DNA of 64,000 nucleotides from Ctena decussata. Its lineage: Eukaryota > Mollusca > Bivalvia > Lucinida > Lucinidae. Shown here piece by piece: positions 43,091-53,935 of this stretch (position 1 is the first letter of the stretch; each line of letters begins with the position of its first letter). The DNA lies in assembly GCA_963989385.1 (NCBI GenBank), contig OZ022503.1:63896123-63960122 (forward strand). Direction: 5' to 3'. Position numbers and translations under genes: made by a program. The notes under the pieces were generated by a model. The model searched no databases. It was given only the letters and a program-made list of their open reading frames with translations, and was not told where the DNA came from.

Positions 43091-43325
43091 GAAGGTGCAT
43101 TAAGGCGTATGGGGTATACACCGCACTATTTTCTCACCATTTTTAAATGGGGGACAACTTTTGTGACTTTCTGCTAGCTTCCCTTGACAACATAGCTACC
43201 ACAATGAGATTTACTCTGAAAGGAAAGAGTTTCTCCTCGGGAAGAAAATTCTTTCCTTTTAAAAACAGGAGGCAAAATGAGAATGCCAGAATTGCTTCGC
43301 CTGAAAGCGTAACCATTCACCTTCA
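43091..43325 (-). repeat. Family D repeat, reverse copy
   Basis: Reads GGCGTATGGGGTATACACCG, GGGGACAACTTTTGTGACTT, AGGAAAGAGTTTCTCCTCGG and CTTCGCCTGAAAGCGTAACC, the reverse complement of the 26694 copy. The 149-codon frame starting here crosses into a different repeat and is not a gene. Confidence 0.72.
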
Positions 43326-43554
43326 ATCTTATATAAAAATAGTTCCTTATCTGGTGGGGCTGAATCCTAAAGGCCTGTGGACTCCCAGAGCCAAGGCTGC
43401 ATCTAACTTGGTCCACACCATTCTGCAAGGAAAACGTTTATACCCAGTGGAATTTTCTATCCTTATCAAATGGATGAGTCCATTCATCATCTTTGGGGTG
43501 TCTGGTTTATTTATTTGTTGTTATTTTGACAGATACTGCTGTAAATTTTATGCA

Positions 43555-43655
43555 AACAGGGAAGACCTATCAGACGCCGCGCTCTGCGGCGTCTGATCCG
43601 GGTGTGCACTGTTTGTCAATGTCCCTTTTATGGGACGCTAGGCATTAATGGGTTA
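43555..43655. repeat. Family J hairpin, inverted relative of 735-841
   Basis: CAGACGCCGCGCTCTGCGGC and the rest of the stem are followed by GTGCACTGTTTGTCAATGTC and TATGGGACGCTAGGC, the same blocks as 735-841 in reverse order. Confidence 0.7.
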
Positions 43656-43683
43656 ATGCAAACTCATACCTAACTTCAGCTCC

Positions 43684-43823
43684 AGGGTTCGAGGTTATAA
43701 AACTTGAGAATAATCTCAAACTCAAAATAAAGCACAAAGACCGACTGCTTCCGAGCATGTAGCCAATCAGTGTGCTTTATTTTGAGTTTGAGAATGTACT
43801 CAAGTTTTATAACCTCTGGGCCA
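43684..43823. repeat. Family F TIR element, copy 2
   Basis: GTTCGAGGTTATAAAACTTG at the left mirrors CAAGTTTTATAACCTCTGG at the right. The inner arm pair is CAAACTCAAAATAAAGCAC and its complement. It shares only the ends with the 6217 copy. Confidence 0.72.
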
Positions 43824-43840
43824 GGTAGTTTAATTACAGC

Positions 43841-44133
43841 CAGCTCTCGACATCCCAAAGTCGAAGTTAATCTCAAACTACTGATATTCTGGTCCCAGAA
43901 AATATACTTTGAGATACCAATTTTACAGATTATAAAGGTTGAAAGGTAACATTATAGAACAAAGAAAAATAGGTCCCAGATAATTTACTTTGAGATACCA
44001 TTAGTTTGAGATAATTAAAGCTGAAAGGTAGACAGAACAAACAAAAATAGGAATAGTGTACAAACTTTATTCCTTGTTATGAGAGGGTAGTTTGAGATAT
44101 TAGTGCTTGAGAAAACGAGGGCCAACCGTAAAT
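43841..44133. repeat. Family B element, diverged and internally duplicated
   Basis: CAGCCAGCTCTCGACATCCC at the left; GAGATATTAGTGCTTGAGAA then GGGCCAACCGTA at the right. The block GGTCCCAGAAAATATACTTT GAGATACC occurs twice. Confidence 0.6.
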
Positions 44134-44163
44134 GTTACTGGATGAATCTGAAAGTGGAGTCCA

Positions 44164-44388
44164 GGGGCCGTATTCATAAAACAACTTAAGTGGTTGCTAT
44201 GCTGTTGCTAAGGCTGAATTTCTTTGAAGGAGAGTCCCTACAACTATGAAATTTACTCTGAAGGAACTGTCTTACAAAGACTGTTCCTCCAGACCAAATT
44301 TCATAGTTGTAGGGAATCTCCTTTATAGATATTTAGCCTTAGCAACCGCATAGCTACGACTTAAGTGGCTTTAAGAATACGGCCCCTG
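44164..44388. repeat. Family E palindrome, copy 2
   Basis: Same edges and centre as 39027-39247 (GGGGCCGTATTCATAAAACA to TTAAGAATACGGCCCC), with scattered changes on one arm. Confidence 0.88.
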
Positions 44389-44998
44389 AAAATACAGTGG
44401 TGTGATGAAAGCATTGCATCACGGGCTGCAAGAGGACATTTTAGGACAGATATTATGAAGATCACAACTATCGCTGGCAACCAACTCTGCCCGTATCTTC
44501 TCTGTATTCGTCTTTCCTAATATTTAAAAATATTGGGAAAAATGGAAATATCAATGGTTTTCGGTGCCCCAATACTTACACACATTAGGGTAACATCTAC
44601 TAACAGCTTTTGTCTAATAAGCCATCAGAACTTTGTGAATTAGAAGCCTTCAGAGACACTAGTTATTCTTAAGGTAGTTCTCAAAAGGATATCATAAACA
44701 CTATCGCTGTGGTTCGAAATTTTAATGGAGTATGCAATAGACGCTCTCATTGTCAACACACAGCTTGTCTAACTCACAATACAGTCATTCTGATGGCCGT
44801 TAACAAAACTTAGACTAAAGAGGAGTTCAAAATTCATATAGACCTTTAGCGTGAAAAATGCAATAAAATACATATTATGCAGCTTGCTTTTGGTTTATGG
44901 GAACCTAATCATTATACATGTAACACGTTTAACAGAGTGCCATAAATACTATATATTTCAGTAAAGGTGAAAATACACGGCAAAACTAGCCCCGATAA
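44389..44998. other. Upstream region of the kinase gene
   Basis: No repeat or ORF recognised. TATATTTCAG at 44952-44961 could be the acceptor of a 5' UTR intron. An in-frame TAA at 44996-44998 directly precedes the ATG. Confidence 0.4.
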
Positions 44999-47362
44999 AT
45001 GGTTTACCAACATGACAGTTCCATGCGAAGCTTGAGCCCAGGAATGGCAAGCGAAGCATCTACTCGGTACAGCAATGAAAGGAAAGAGGCGTCAGACAAA
45101 AACAGCGAGAAAAGTATATGGGAGCTATTCCGTGAGCTAAAAGCAGAGAGAGAAGCTAGGGCCAGCCATTTCAACATCAAAGATAATCGACAGGAGAATA
45201 ATGTTATTGAGGGACAGGAGAATAATGTTATTGAGGATCAAGCGAAACACACGATTGAAAACGTGAACGAATATACCGAACGAATGGCTAATAAAGGCCA
45301 AGAAAATCTCAATGCAGTGACCAAGGTAAGAAACGAGGGAACTGGGCAAATTGGCTATCTCAGCGACAAACTCAGCTCATTATTTTCAAGCTGTGCTAGT
45401 AAGAACGACAAATACCTTGATGCTGACACAAGGCCCCATTTCCATTCGCCAGGCGATATGCAACACAGAAGCGTCTCAACCGATTATGCTAATGTGCGAC
45501 ACTCACAAGATGTGACAGAGTCTAAAAGTGAAGTTCACCATGACTTTATCACTGTGTCTGACAGTAATTCCAAAAAAATCAATACAGCGCATGAAACAAA
45601 CAACAACCGATTCAGGGGTCATGCTGCGTCACAGATGAAACGAGCGGACGTATTTTCAACGGATCGAAATACCAACTGGACGCCAACTTCGGAAAACGTG
45701 GAGATGCATCATGCTTATCCCACAAAGAACTATCACGAAGTGTCAAACCAGATACCACATACTTTTGAAGACATAGGATCGTGCGTTGATGGTCTTCTCT
45801 GTAACGCAGAAGACTGTAGCTGCAAACAAGGTCACTGGAGTCCGTATTTCTCTCCTCTTCCAACATATGGGTACCAAGATGATATCTTTGAAGCGTCGGT
45901 CTTCGACAACCTTTGTAACAGAAGATTTGTCGGAGCTGGTAGATACAGAAGCCCTTCAAGTACTGAAAGTGACCCCATCAGTGACGATTTCGAAGTGATT
46001 AAATGGGATTCAAAAGAAAACTTGGACTTTCACGACCAACTTAGCAGAAATTGTAAATCACGGAATCCCGCTACTAACAACAAAAGGGACAGCTTTAACA
46101 CAGCGCCGAATACTCCAGAACTTGACCTCAGTCATCTAGACGGTTGGCACACTGCTCCTAATACACCAAGAGGTGATCCTGATGGTTTTTGTATGGTCGA
46201 TCAACAGGGAGATTTCGAACTGACTGTTTCAAGAAATCAGCAATGCAACGGACACGATCATGGGTTGGTATTTACTAATGAATGCAGAGCAGTGGTAAGT
46301 GATACTCAGATAGCAAACTATCCAAATAATCATAACAGAAATTCAAAACAGTCTGCATCTGAAACTACTCTGGACACATTCACGAAAGATCTTCTCGCTA
46401 ATTTACCAAGATCTACGAAAACGGGTCATGATATCCTAGCGAATCCAACAACAGAAACGAAGTCTACAGATGCTAAAAAGACTAATATAAGAAAGACCGG
46501 TGCGACAGAGAGTGTGCCAACCAAACCACCTGTAAGATTGTTTAATGAAACCCCAATAATATATTCAGGCGAGGCAGTGGAATACTCAATAGACTCAGTA
46601 ACAGAGAAGGCTAGGACTTGCGGTAAGGGGAGTTTTGGACAAGTTTATATTGCAAGGTTCTCGGACCAAAGTCTGTACCACATTCCCATAGTTGTAAAAG
46701 AGTTTGATAAAGAATTTACAAGTAAGAAAGAAATACTTCTTGAAACACAGAGATTAATGTACTTACAAGACACGGGATATGTTCCGATTTGCTATGGGAT
46801 TATAGAATTAAGCGCTAAGGATAAAAGATCTTTTGGTATCATCCAAGAATTTGTTGGCGACGGCACGACCTTAGAGCAGATTTTGTGGGATAGAATGAAA
46901 ATGCCGGTCTACAACTGGCTAACAATAGCTCTCCAATGCTGCGATGGTCTTGCAAGATTTCATGATAAAGGCATCCTACTAAATGATATTAAGTCCAACA
47001 ACATTATAGTCATATTCTATGGAAATGGATATGTTTGCATTAAGTACATAGATTTTGGGCTTGCAACGGACATGCGAGGAAGGAATTATAGAAACACAAA
47101 ATCTCTGGAAGACTTTGTCTACATTGCACCAGAGGTACGACTAGGGCGTTCAAGGACAAACATTGCTTCAGACATATTTTCTCTTGGCTACATGTTGGAC
47201 CAAATCTACCAGTTTGCCGATGTGGCAGAACTAAAATTCGTGGCGGACCTTTGCATGAATGACAATCCACATTGCAGAATACCGGTGAAGGCTGCGGTAA
47301 GCGTGATCGAAGAGCAGATGGAAGGTCTGGAAATGTTCCACAGCGATACTCAAAGTGCATAA
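44999..47362 (+). CDS. Intronless protein kinase-like gene with long disordered N-terminus
   Basis: 787 codons without interruption. An in-frame TAA abuts the ATG, so the start is the first possible. Residues 1-520 are polar and low in hydrophobics, with a 24-bp tandem duplication (NNVIEGQE type, residues 65-80), a Cys-containing patch (CVDGLLCNAEDCSCKQGHW) and two TAPNTP motifs (368-373, 385-390). Residues about 530-780 form a kinase domain: GKGSFGQV loop (542-549), IVVK with Lys567, LLNDIKSNN with Asp663, Lys665 and Asn668, DFG (685-687) and APE (710-712). All residues needed for ATP and Mg binding and for catalysis are present. HRD, however, reads LND, so the usual His and Arg are absent. 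Known of kinases: non-RD enzymes are regulated differently from those needing activation-loop phosphorylation. It looks nearest to TKL-type or divergent kinases; no named orthologue is claimed. Lack of introns suggests retrocopy origin or a lineage expansion. Confidence 0.88.
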   Translation: MVYQHDSSMRSLSPGMASEASTRYSNERKEASDKNSEKSIWELFRELKAEREARASHFNIKDNRQENNVIEGQENNVIEDQAKHTIENVNEYTERMANKGQENLNAVTKVRNEGTGQIGYLSDKLSSLFSSCASKNDKYLDADTRPHFHSPGDMQHRSVSTDYANVRHSQDVTESKSEVHHDFITVSDSNSKKINTAHETNNNRFRGHAASQMKRADVFSTDRNTNWTPTSENVEMHHAYPTKNYHEVSNQIPHTFEDIGSCVDGLLCNAEDCSCKQGHWSPYFSPLPTYGYQDDIFEASVFDNLCNRRFVGAGRYRSPSSTESDPISDDFEVIKWDSKENLDFHDQLSRNCKSRNPATNNKRDSFNTAPNTPELDLSHLDGWHTAPNTPRGDPDGFCMVDQQGDFELTVSRNQQCNGHDHGLVFTNECRAVVSDTQIANYPNNHNRNSKQSASETTLDTFTKDLLANLPRSTKTGHDILANPTTETKSTDAKKTNIRKTGATESVPTKPPVRLFNETPIIYSGEAVEYSIDSVTEKARTCGKGSFGQVYIARFSDQSLYHIPIVVKEFDKEFTSKKEILLETQRLMYLQDTGYVPICYGIIELSAKDKRSFGIIQEFVGDGTTLEQILWDRMKMPVYNWLTIALQCCDGLARFHDKGILLNDIKSNNIIVIFYGNGYVCIKYIDFGLATDMRGRNYRNTKSLEDFVYIAPEVRLGRSRTNIASDIFSLGYMLDQIYQFADVAELKFVADLCMNDNPHCRIPVKAAVSVIEEQMEGLEMFHSDTQSA

Positions 47363-50300
47363 GCATGAACTACAGTACTAATTCCTTCCCTTTGCATTTT
47401 TCGCCGTTTGAGGTTCGTAGTGGCCTTCGAGCGGTGGCAAGTACAAAGAGAGGAAACAAGTGTAACAAACGCAGCTCTCGTGTATGCAAAATGAATATCC
47501 GATCAAGCTTCCAGTTCTCAACCGGAAACATGAACGGACATATGATTTTTTTTTTCAAAAGATATGGCTCCCCGCACAAGCCAGCGAATAACACAGGTAA
47601 TGCATTGCTCAACTAGTAACAGTCTTTCTGCAGGACTACATCAAAAGGGGGCAAAAGTGCTTTTTGGACATGATAAGTATCCTCTGGGCCAGTTGCCCCA
47701 ATAATGAAAAAAAAATCAACAAATGTAAATCTGTGTGATTTGGTTTTTAACTTAATGCATTTAGGTAATTTGCCAACTGAGCTTGAGAAAGATGAAGTAT
47801 TTGAGGAAGAACATGAAAATTTAAAGGGAAATCGCCTCAATGTTCGTGCGCATACATTTTACGCAGCGTCATTGTTTCCTGCTATGGTTATCATGACGTC
47901 GTTTGCCGTAACGCTAAAACGTTTACGTCACTTTCGAAGACAACATGGGCTGTTTGTTGAAACAAACGTATGTTTTTTTGCGACAGAAAAATTGGTAAAT
48001 ATATAAAACTGGACAAAAAAAAACAAACAAACAAACAAAAAAAAAAAACACGACTAAAATAGAGCTGAAGAATTTTATACGGAAAAGAGAGCGCCAATTT
48101 TTTTGGCGGGTAGTGTGTAAATTTTTAGGAATTATTTGTAAGGTAAAGAGAGGCTGTGAAAAATGCAAGCGCGTTTTGAATCTCGTAATTACTTTACTTA
48201 ATGCAAGTATAAATACAAATAAGGACTTGAGTCATGAAATACCCATGCAAACAGTGAAAGCCGAGATCAGACTGAGCAAATGCGCAGGCTGATCTAAGCT
48301 TTTATTATTAGCTCATGTCGTTATGGTAATTATGTTTTGTCTGTTTCCTTTCTTTTTGAATAGTTGCTTCTAAGATTTAACGCAAGTGACATAAGACGAT
48401 CAGCCATATCATGTTGTTCTCGTAAGATACAAAATTTTTACAACGGCTAGGCGGCGACACTCTTATTTTTCACTAATCGCCCTAGACCCCTAGACTTTCC
48501 ACAGGATTCATAGATTGTCGATGCGAACAGGGAAAAACTATCAAAATGCAAATCCTCCGAAATTGGTCTCAGCATTAAATGATAAATTGAAATCATGCTT
48601 TGCCGATGTTTCTGTGAAAATACATGTCGGGCAGTGGCCAGGTCCAAGCACATAAACTTGTTCATCAGATATAAATGTGATATAATCTAGACCAAGAAAA
48701 AAGTTCGAAATTCTATGAGAAATAACAATGAGCATGCTGCCTAGTTTCAGTCCTTGCCAAGTTGGAATTTCTCTCATTAATATGTTGTCTGTATACGAGA
48801 AAATTTTGAAGGCGACAGTTTCATATAGACTATATGTTCAGGACATAAGAGTATTGCTGAAATTGAATAGGGAATTATATTGCATTGCTATAAAAAAAGC
48901 ATCGAAAGGTAAGAGCGCTATCCATATTGCCGTTAATGGCGCGAAATAGAAAGCGACGTCAACGCAAAAAAAAACATTGACGTCAAGGCGCTTTTATGAA
49001 AACCGCGCCAATTAAAAGTGGTTTTCCTTCCATAACTCGAATATTTGGCCGATGACCTATATTTTTTATTAGCTTATTTGCACGGGGTTGATCAATCCTG
49101 TACCATATCAAAAATATATAAAAATTTCAATGGTGGAACTTTTTTTATGAAAGGAATTCCACGTTTTTTCCAATACCGGAAAACGGCGGGAAATAAAAAA
49201 TTGTAAATAACGTATATAATGAGGCAAACGACGATGGGAATTTTGATGTTCAAACAAAGAGACAAGAAAGAAGAGTTCAGGAATCTTTATTTCGAAACGA
49301 TCGGTCATCTATTATCTCGTATAAAGTCTTCGAAATAGACATAGCCATGTTTCACACAGGCACATAGATGGCGCTGCATTATCTCAAAAAGTAGTACGGT
49401 GACCCCATTTTTTTATTTCCATTTTTCACTCAGTATATAATATTCTACCACTATGTGAAGTTTCAACAAAATCTCAATGGCAGATTTTATAGGGTGATTT
49501 CCCTTTAATGATACTAATGCCGGTTTTCTGTAATCTAATACGACGGACGTGACACTGCTGCCCTCAGAAAATGTGTTCTGGATCAAGACTGACAGTTTTG
49601 ATAGCAGCATAAGTTTAATTGTTTGGAGTGCCATATTAATAATCGTTCATTTCTCTGTTCTGACCTAAAACATTCGCGCATATTTTCACATTAAATCAAT
49701 TTTCACATTAAATCAAAGGACTACGTACATGGGCAACTATTTCTGACATCTCTTACCTTTTCCATATCTGGAGTCTCACCTTTTCCCGTGGATCGTCTGC
49801 AGCATTACCTGTCGAGTGTCATATTATTTTTTATATGGAAGTTTAATGGACAGACTTAGTTGAGTCATACAAACCTTACTTTTTATTAAACTTAGAATAT
49901 TTGTCCTTATATAATTAGAAACAACTTTTTATTAGCTTTTTATGTCATTATAAGTCATTTGAACTGAATTTACTTCTGTCAAAATCGAGCCAAAGGCAAC
50001 CCCTATCATTTCTTATCGAAATATATAAGATATATAGGAGAAATCCGAAATTTTGTAGGACCCTAGCCTCTTTTGACACATAATAACATGCTTTTCCTTT
50101 AGTGAATATTATAAATGACATCATGGCTCTTCTTTGATTTAATAACCTGTCTTTCTGACCCCTAATCTGAATATATAAGCAGGTAGAAATGATTTCAATT
50201 ATAGTGGTGCAAGAAATATACCGTCGCAAAATTTCAACAACTTAAATTTGTTAATCGAATGTAAGCTGCTTATGACTGTTAAACTAGTCTGTTATGGAAA

Positions 50301-50454
50301 ATGAATAGTACTTTTTGGAGACAAATATATTTTGTTAAGCTGTAACCAATAGTACCTTTGTTTGGCGACAACCAACAGTCTCTTCTTATGAGAGAAAAAT
50401 TAGTGTAACATAAGAAAAAAGCGGACAAGTTTTTTGCAGTTTTTTTGTTTGTTT
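47363..50454. other. Intergenic, no gene seen
   Basis: Several short frames overlap on both strands (47.4-48.2, 48.4-48.9, 49.9-50.2 kb) without domains. I see a weak family J fragment at 48248-48301 (GCAAACAGTGAAAGCCGAGA) and no AATAAA close to the kinase stop. The kinase 3' end is therefore undefined. Confidence 0.5.
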
Positions 50455-51255
50455 TAGCTCACCTGAGCCAGGCATCCGTCGTCCGTCCGCCCGTCGTCAA
50501 CATTTTCAACATCTCCTCCTCTGAAACAACTGGGCCGATTGAAGCCATATTTCATATGGAGCGTACCCAGGTTGGGGGAACGAAATTGTGTTCGGGGTAT
50601 CTGGGTCTCATGACCAAGATGGCCGCCACGCCTATATATGGTAAAAACCCTTTAAAAATCTTCTTCTCCAAAACCGAAAGGCCTGTGACCTTGAAACCTG
50701 GTATGTAGCATTGGGCATTTTAGCCCATCATAGTTTGTACAAATGATGATCGTTGGTTGACCTTGACCTAATTTACGACACGGTCAACTTTGGTACGTTA
50801 TGCTTTTATATGGGAAAATATTTAAACAGTTGATTTCTAAGAAACTATTTAATTCTGAAGTATAATATTCGGTATATATTATTAACTAAACGACAAGATG
50901 AAGAAAGTATGTCCTTTAAGGCCAAGGTCATTCTTTGACATTTGTTCAAGAACACTGAGATTCTGTCTCCTGTGAACAGTTTCAAACATCTTCTCCTCTG
51001 AAACCACTGAGCCGATTGAAGCCATATTTCATACAAAGCTTCAGTGGGCCAAAAAATCAAAGTTTGTTCAGATGGTATTGGTCATATGGCCAAGATGGCC
51101 GCCACGCCCATGTATGGTAAAAACCTTTCAAAAATCTTCTTCTCCAGAACCGAAAGGCCTATGGCCTTGAAACCTGGTATGTAGCATCATAATGATGGGC
51201 TTGAAGTTACATAGTTTGTACAACTGATGACCGTAGGTTGACCTTGATACCACTA
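50455..51255 (+). repeat. Family G repeat, first part (two units)
   Basis: Starts TAGCTCACCTGAGCCAGGCA and a GTCC-rich block. It then has two units of about 430 bp with CCGATTGAAGCCATATTTCA, AAGATGGCCGCCACGCC and GTTGACCTTGACCTAATTTA. The second unit breaks off at 51255; the family resumes at 52915. Confidence 0.8.
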
Positions 51256-51667
51256 AGCCGATACACAGTTCCGAGAATAGCCGCTAAGCTCCGCCTGCTT
51301 AGTTACTGTTACTACGTCTCACAAGCTAACGCAAAGATGGCGGAAAAACAAATGATACATGCAAGTGTCTGCTAAATGCTGGCGATCTATGGCGACGAAA
51401 CAGCCTCCTCATGATCTACACATGGCAGTTGGCGCATCATGCATTTACGAGGCGTTCTGTTCTTGCAGAGCAGGGTAAGTTTATTAAAAGTGGTGTTAGT
51501 TTGTTTTCTTTAAACAGGTAGAGTACAGTGGCCATACGATAATGTGTTATTGACAAACATTGGTGTAAACATGGCACGCGCCATTGAAAGGGGTGACAGG
51601 CAGTTACCTGTAATAAGTAAGGACGCCTGACCATATTATAATTATTAAAATGCCACAAAATAAATCA

Positions 51668-51748
51668 CGAAGCAAAGGTAGCTCAGTGGACCAGATTACA
51701 AACATCTAGGTTGGTTTGTCTACGGTCGTAGGTTCGAATCACACGTGT
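51668..51748 (+). repeat. tRNA-like unit (SINE or tRNA pseudogene)
   Basis: A box GTAGCTCAGTGGA near 51679 and B box GGTTCGAATCA near 51729, with normal spacing. Stem pairing is poor. A GT-rich tract follows. Confidence 0.5.
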
Positions 51749-51827
51749 ATGTTTTGTTTTTGTGTGTGTGTTTGTTTGATATTCTTGCTTTTGAGGTTAT
51801 TATTTTTTCTATGTGCTAAATACCTAC

Positions 51828-51945
51828 CCATTAGGCACATGACGTTGAAATAATGTGGACTCAGAGTTGATTCAACGTCGACGCAACGTTGATTCAGCGT
51901 TCAGCATTCAGTTCAATGTTAATTCAACGTGATGTGGCTGCTGGG
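51828..51945. repeat. Family W element
   Basis: Edges CCCATTAGGCACATGACG and TGTGGCTGCTGGG. Interior words GTTGATTCAACGTCG, GTTGATTCAGCG and TTAATTCAACG. Confidence 0.7.
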
Positions 51946-52264
51946 TAATCTTATTTTTTCGCAACTGATGTTGAGATTTCAATCCGACGCTTTCGAAATA
52001 CCAGTAGGCTTACGCTGTCTAGTTGGAAAAAATAATTTTAATGTCTCTTAATGCCGTGGCGGCTAGTTCTATAACATAAAACTTGCCACTCTCTTATTTA
52101 ATATTTCATTTTTATTATTCCTATTTTTATTCTGACATTTTCATTTCTACTTTCATTTTCATTTCTTGGAGAGTGTATTCAATGAAAGTAAAAATGTAAA
52201 TATCAGCATAAAAACATAAAATATGGACGTCAGAATACCCAATATCTCATATTATGGGAGTACC

Positions 52265-52350
52265 GTGGCGGCATGTCTGATTCAATCTTGAGATCGAACC
52301 AGTGACACCCGCGGAATAGAATACTTACCGGTCATTATACCACCGCGTTA
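52265..52350 (-). repeat. tRNA-like unit on the - strand
   Basis: The - strand has GCGGTGGTATAATGACCGG (A-box-like) and GGTTCGATCTC (B box) about 45 bp later. Read as a SINE head or pseudogene. Confidence 0.45.
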
Positions 52351-52524
52351 TATCTATTCAAGTTAGTAACGATAGAAAATAAAACTGACAAAGAAAAAAC
52401 ATGATAATACAAAAAAAAAGAAAGAAAAAAAGAAAAAAATGAACAAGAATAAAAATAACAGCGTAACAATATTAAATACGAAGGAAGTAAGAACTCTTGA
52501 GAAAATGTCTTTAAAAAAAATGTC

Positions 52525-52615
52525 ACTGCCTGAGTTTCGAACTCGCACTAAACTGCTTTATTGTCAAAAGAATTCGCTACTGCTGCCATTAACCCACTCG
52601 ACCACGTACCAACTA
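52525..52615 (-). repeat. Ser/Leu-tRNA-like unit on the - strand
   Basis: The - strand reads CGTGGTCGAGTGGGTTAATG (A-box-like) and, 50 bp on, AGTTCGAAACTC (B-box-like). The long gap would fit a class II tRNA, but the arms are degenerate. Confidence 0.45.
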
Positions 52616-52914
52616 TTTAACTAACGAAATATTAAGAAATATACTCAAAGCTGAGGATAATTGCCCGAGGCTATTCACAACCTGTTTTACCTGTTATCCT
52701 TAAATGGGCATGCTAGACTATTTGCGCGGGAAACAAATTATCTTTGGGTGACAGTACATCCCTTCATTAACTGTAAGGTAAAATCACGGACTTATAATGG
52801 ATATTGGCCACGTGCGATTTGTTTGTGAGACTATGTCACGTGCTAAGTTGTCGTTGCATTGGCCAGTTATACGATATCATGTGATTTTGAGTGACATTCT
52901 GGGTGTGGCTCGGA

Positions 52915-53935
52915 ACTGTGTATTGAAGCCATATTTCATACAAAACTTAAGTGGGCCAAAGGAACCAAAGGTTGGTCAGATGGTCTTGGTCACATGACAA
53001 GATGGCCCCCACGCCAAACTGTGGTAAAAACCCTTAAAAATCTTCTTCTCCAGAACCGAAAGGCCTATGACCTTGAAACCTGGCATGTAGCATCAGGCAT
53101 TCCAGTCAATCATAGTTTATACAAATGATGACCGTATGTTGACCTTGACCTAATTTACGACACGTCAACTTTGATACTTTATACTTTTGTATGGGAAAAT
53201 GCTTAAACAGTGGATTTATCAAAAACTAATTAAGTCTAAGGTATAATATTTGGTATATATGGTTAAATAAATGAGCAAATGAAGAAATTATGTTGCTTAA
53301 GGTCAAGGTCATTCTTTGACATTTGTTCAAGTTCACTGAGATTCTGTCACCTGTCAACATTTTCAAACATCTTCCTCTCTGAAGCCACTGGGCTGATCAA
53401 AGCCATATTTCATATGGAGCTTCACTGGGTCAAAGTAATCCAAGTTTGTTCAGATGGTTACATGACCAGATGGCCGCCATGCCTATATATGGTAAAAACA
53501 TTTTAAAAAATCTTCTACTCCAGAACCAAAGTCCCAATGACCTTGTGGCATGGTATGTAGGATTGGGGACTCAAGCCCATCATAGTTTATACAAATCATG
53601 ACTGTGCATTGACCTTGACCTAATTCATGGCAAGGTCAACTTTGGTACGTTATGCTTTTATATGGGAAAATGCTCAAACAGTTGATTTCATGAAAACTTT
53701 TTAAGCCTAGATATACTAATTGGAAAATACGGATAACTAAATGGATACCTGAATACATAATGTCATCATAGGTCAAGGTCATTTTTTGAACGTTGCTCAA
53801 GGTCAGAGATTTTAAAATTAAAATATGCATTCCTGATATGCCACTGGTTTCAAATTTGTAACAAATGAGCGAAATGGCAAATTGTGTCTGTTGACAGAAG
53901 GTGTCAGGTGAGCTACAGGACCATTGGTCCTCTGT
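52915..53935 (+). repeat. Family G repeat, second part and right end
   Basis: Three more partial units with ATTGAAGCCATATTTCATAC and TTGACCTTGACCTAATT. It ends GTCAGGTGAGCTACAGGACC ATTGGTCCTC, the counterpart of the AGCTCACCTGA left end at 50455. Confidence 0.78.

Larger units (their letters stand above)
51256..52914. other. Segment interrupting family G, with tRNA-like units
   Basis: Lies between two parts of a family G array. It holds three tRNA-like sequences and one W element, and no gene I recognise. It could be an insertion or several successive ones. Confidence 0.5.

Noticed and set aside
43147..43596. 149-codon open frame
   Set aside because: Begins inside a reverse family D repeat and ends in a family J hairpin. 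Two unrelated repeats do not make one protein.
45612..45959. Antisense frame of 115 codons in the kinase gene
   Set aside because: A shadow of the long + strand coding frame with no features of its own.
47704..48006. 100-codon frame downstream of the kinase
   Set aside because: No domain, starts in an A run, and overlapping frames on the other strand are as long.
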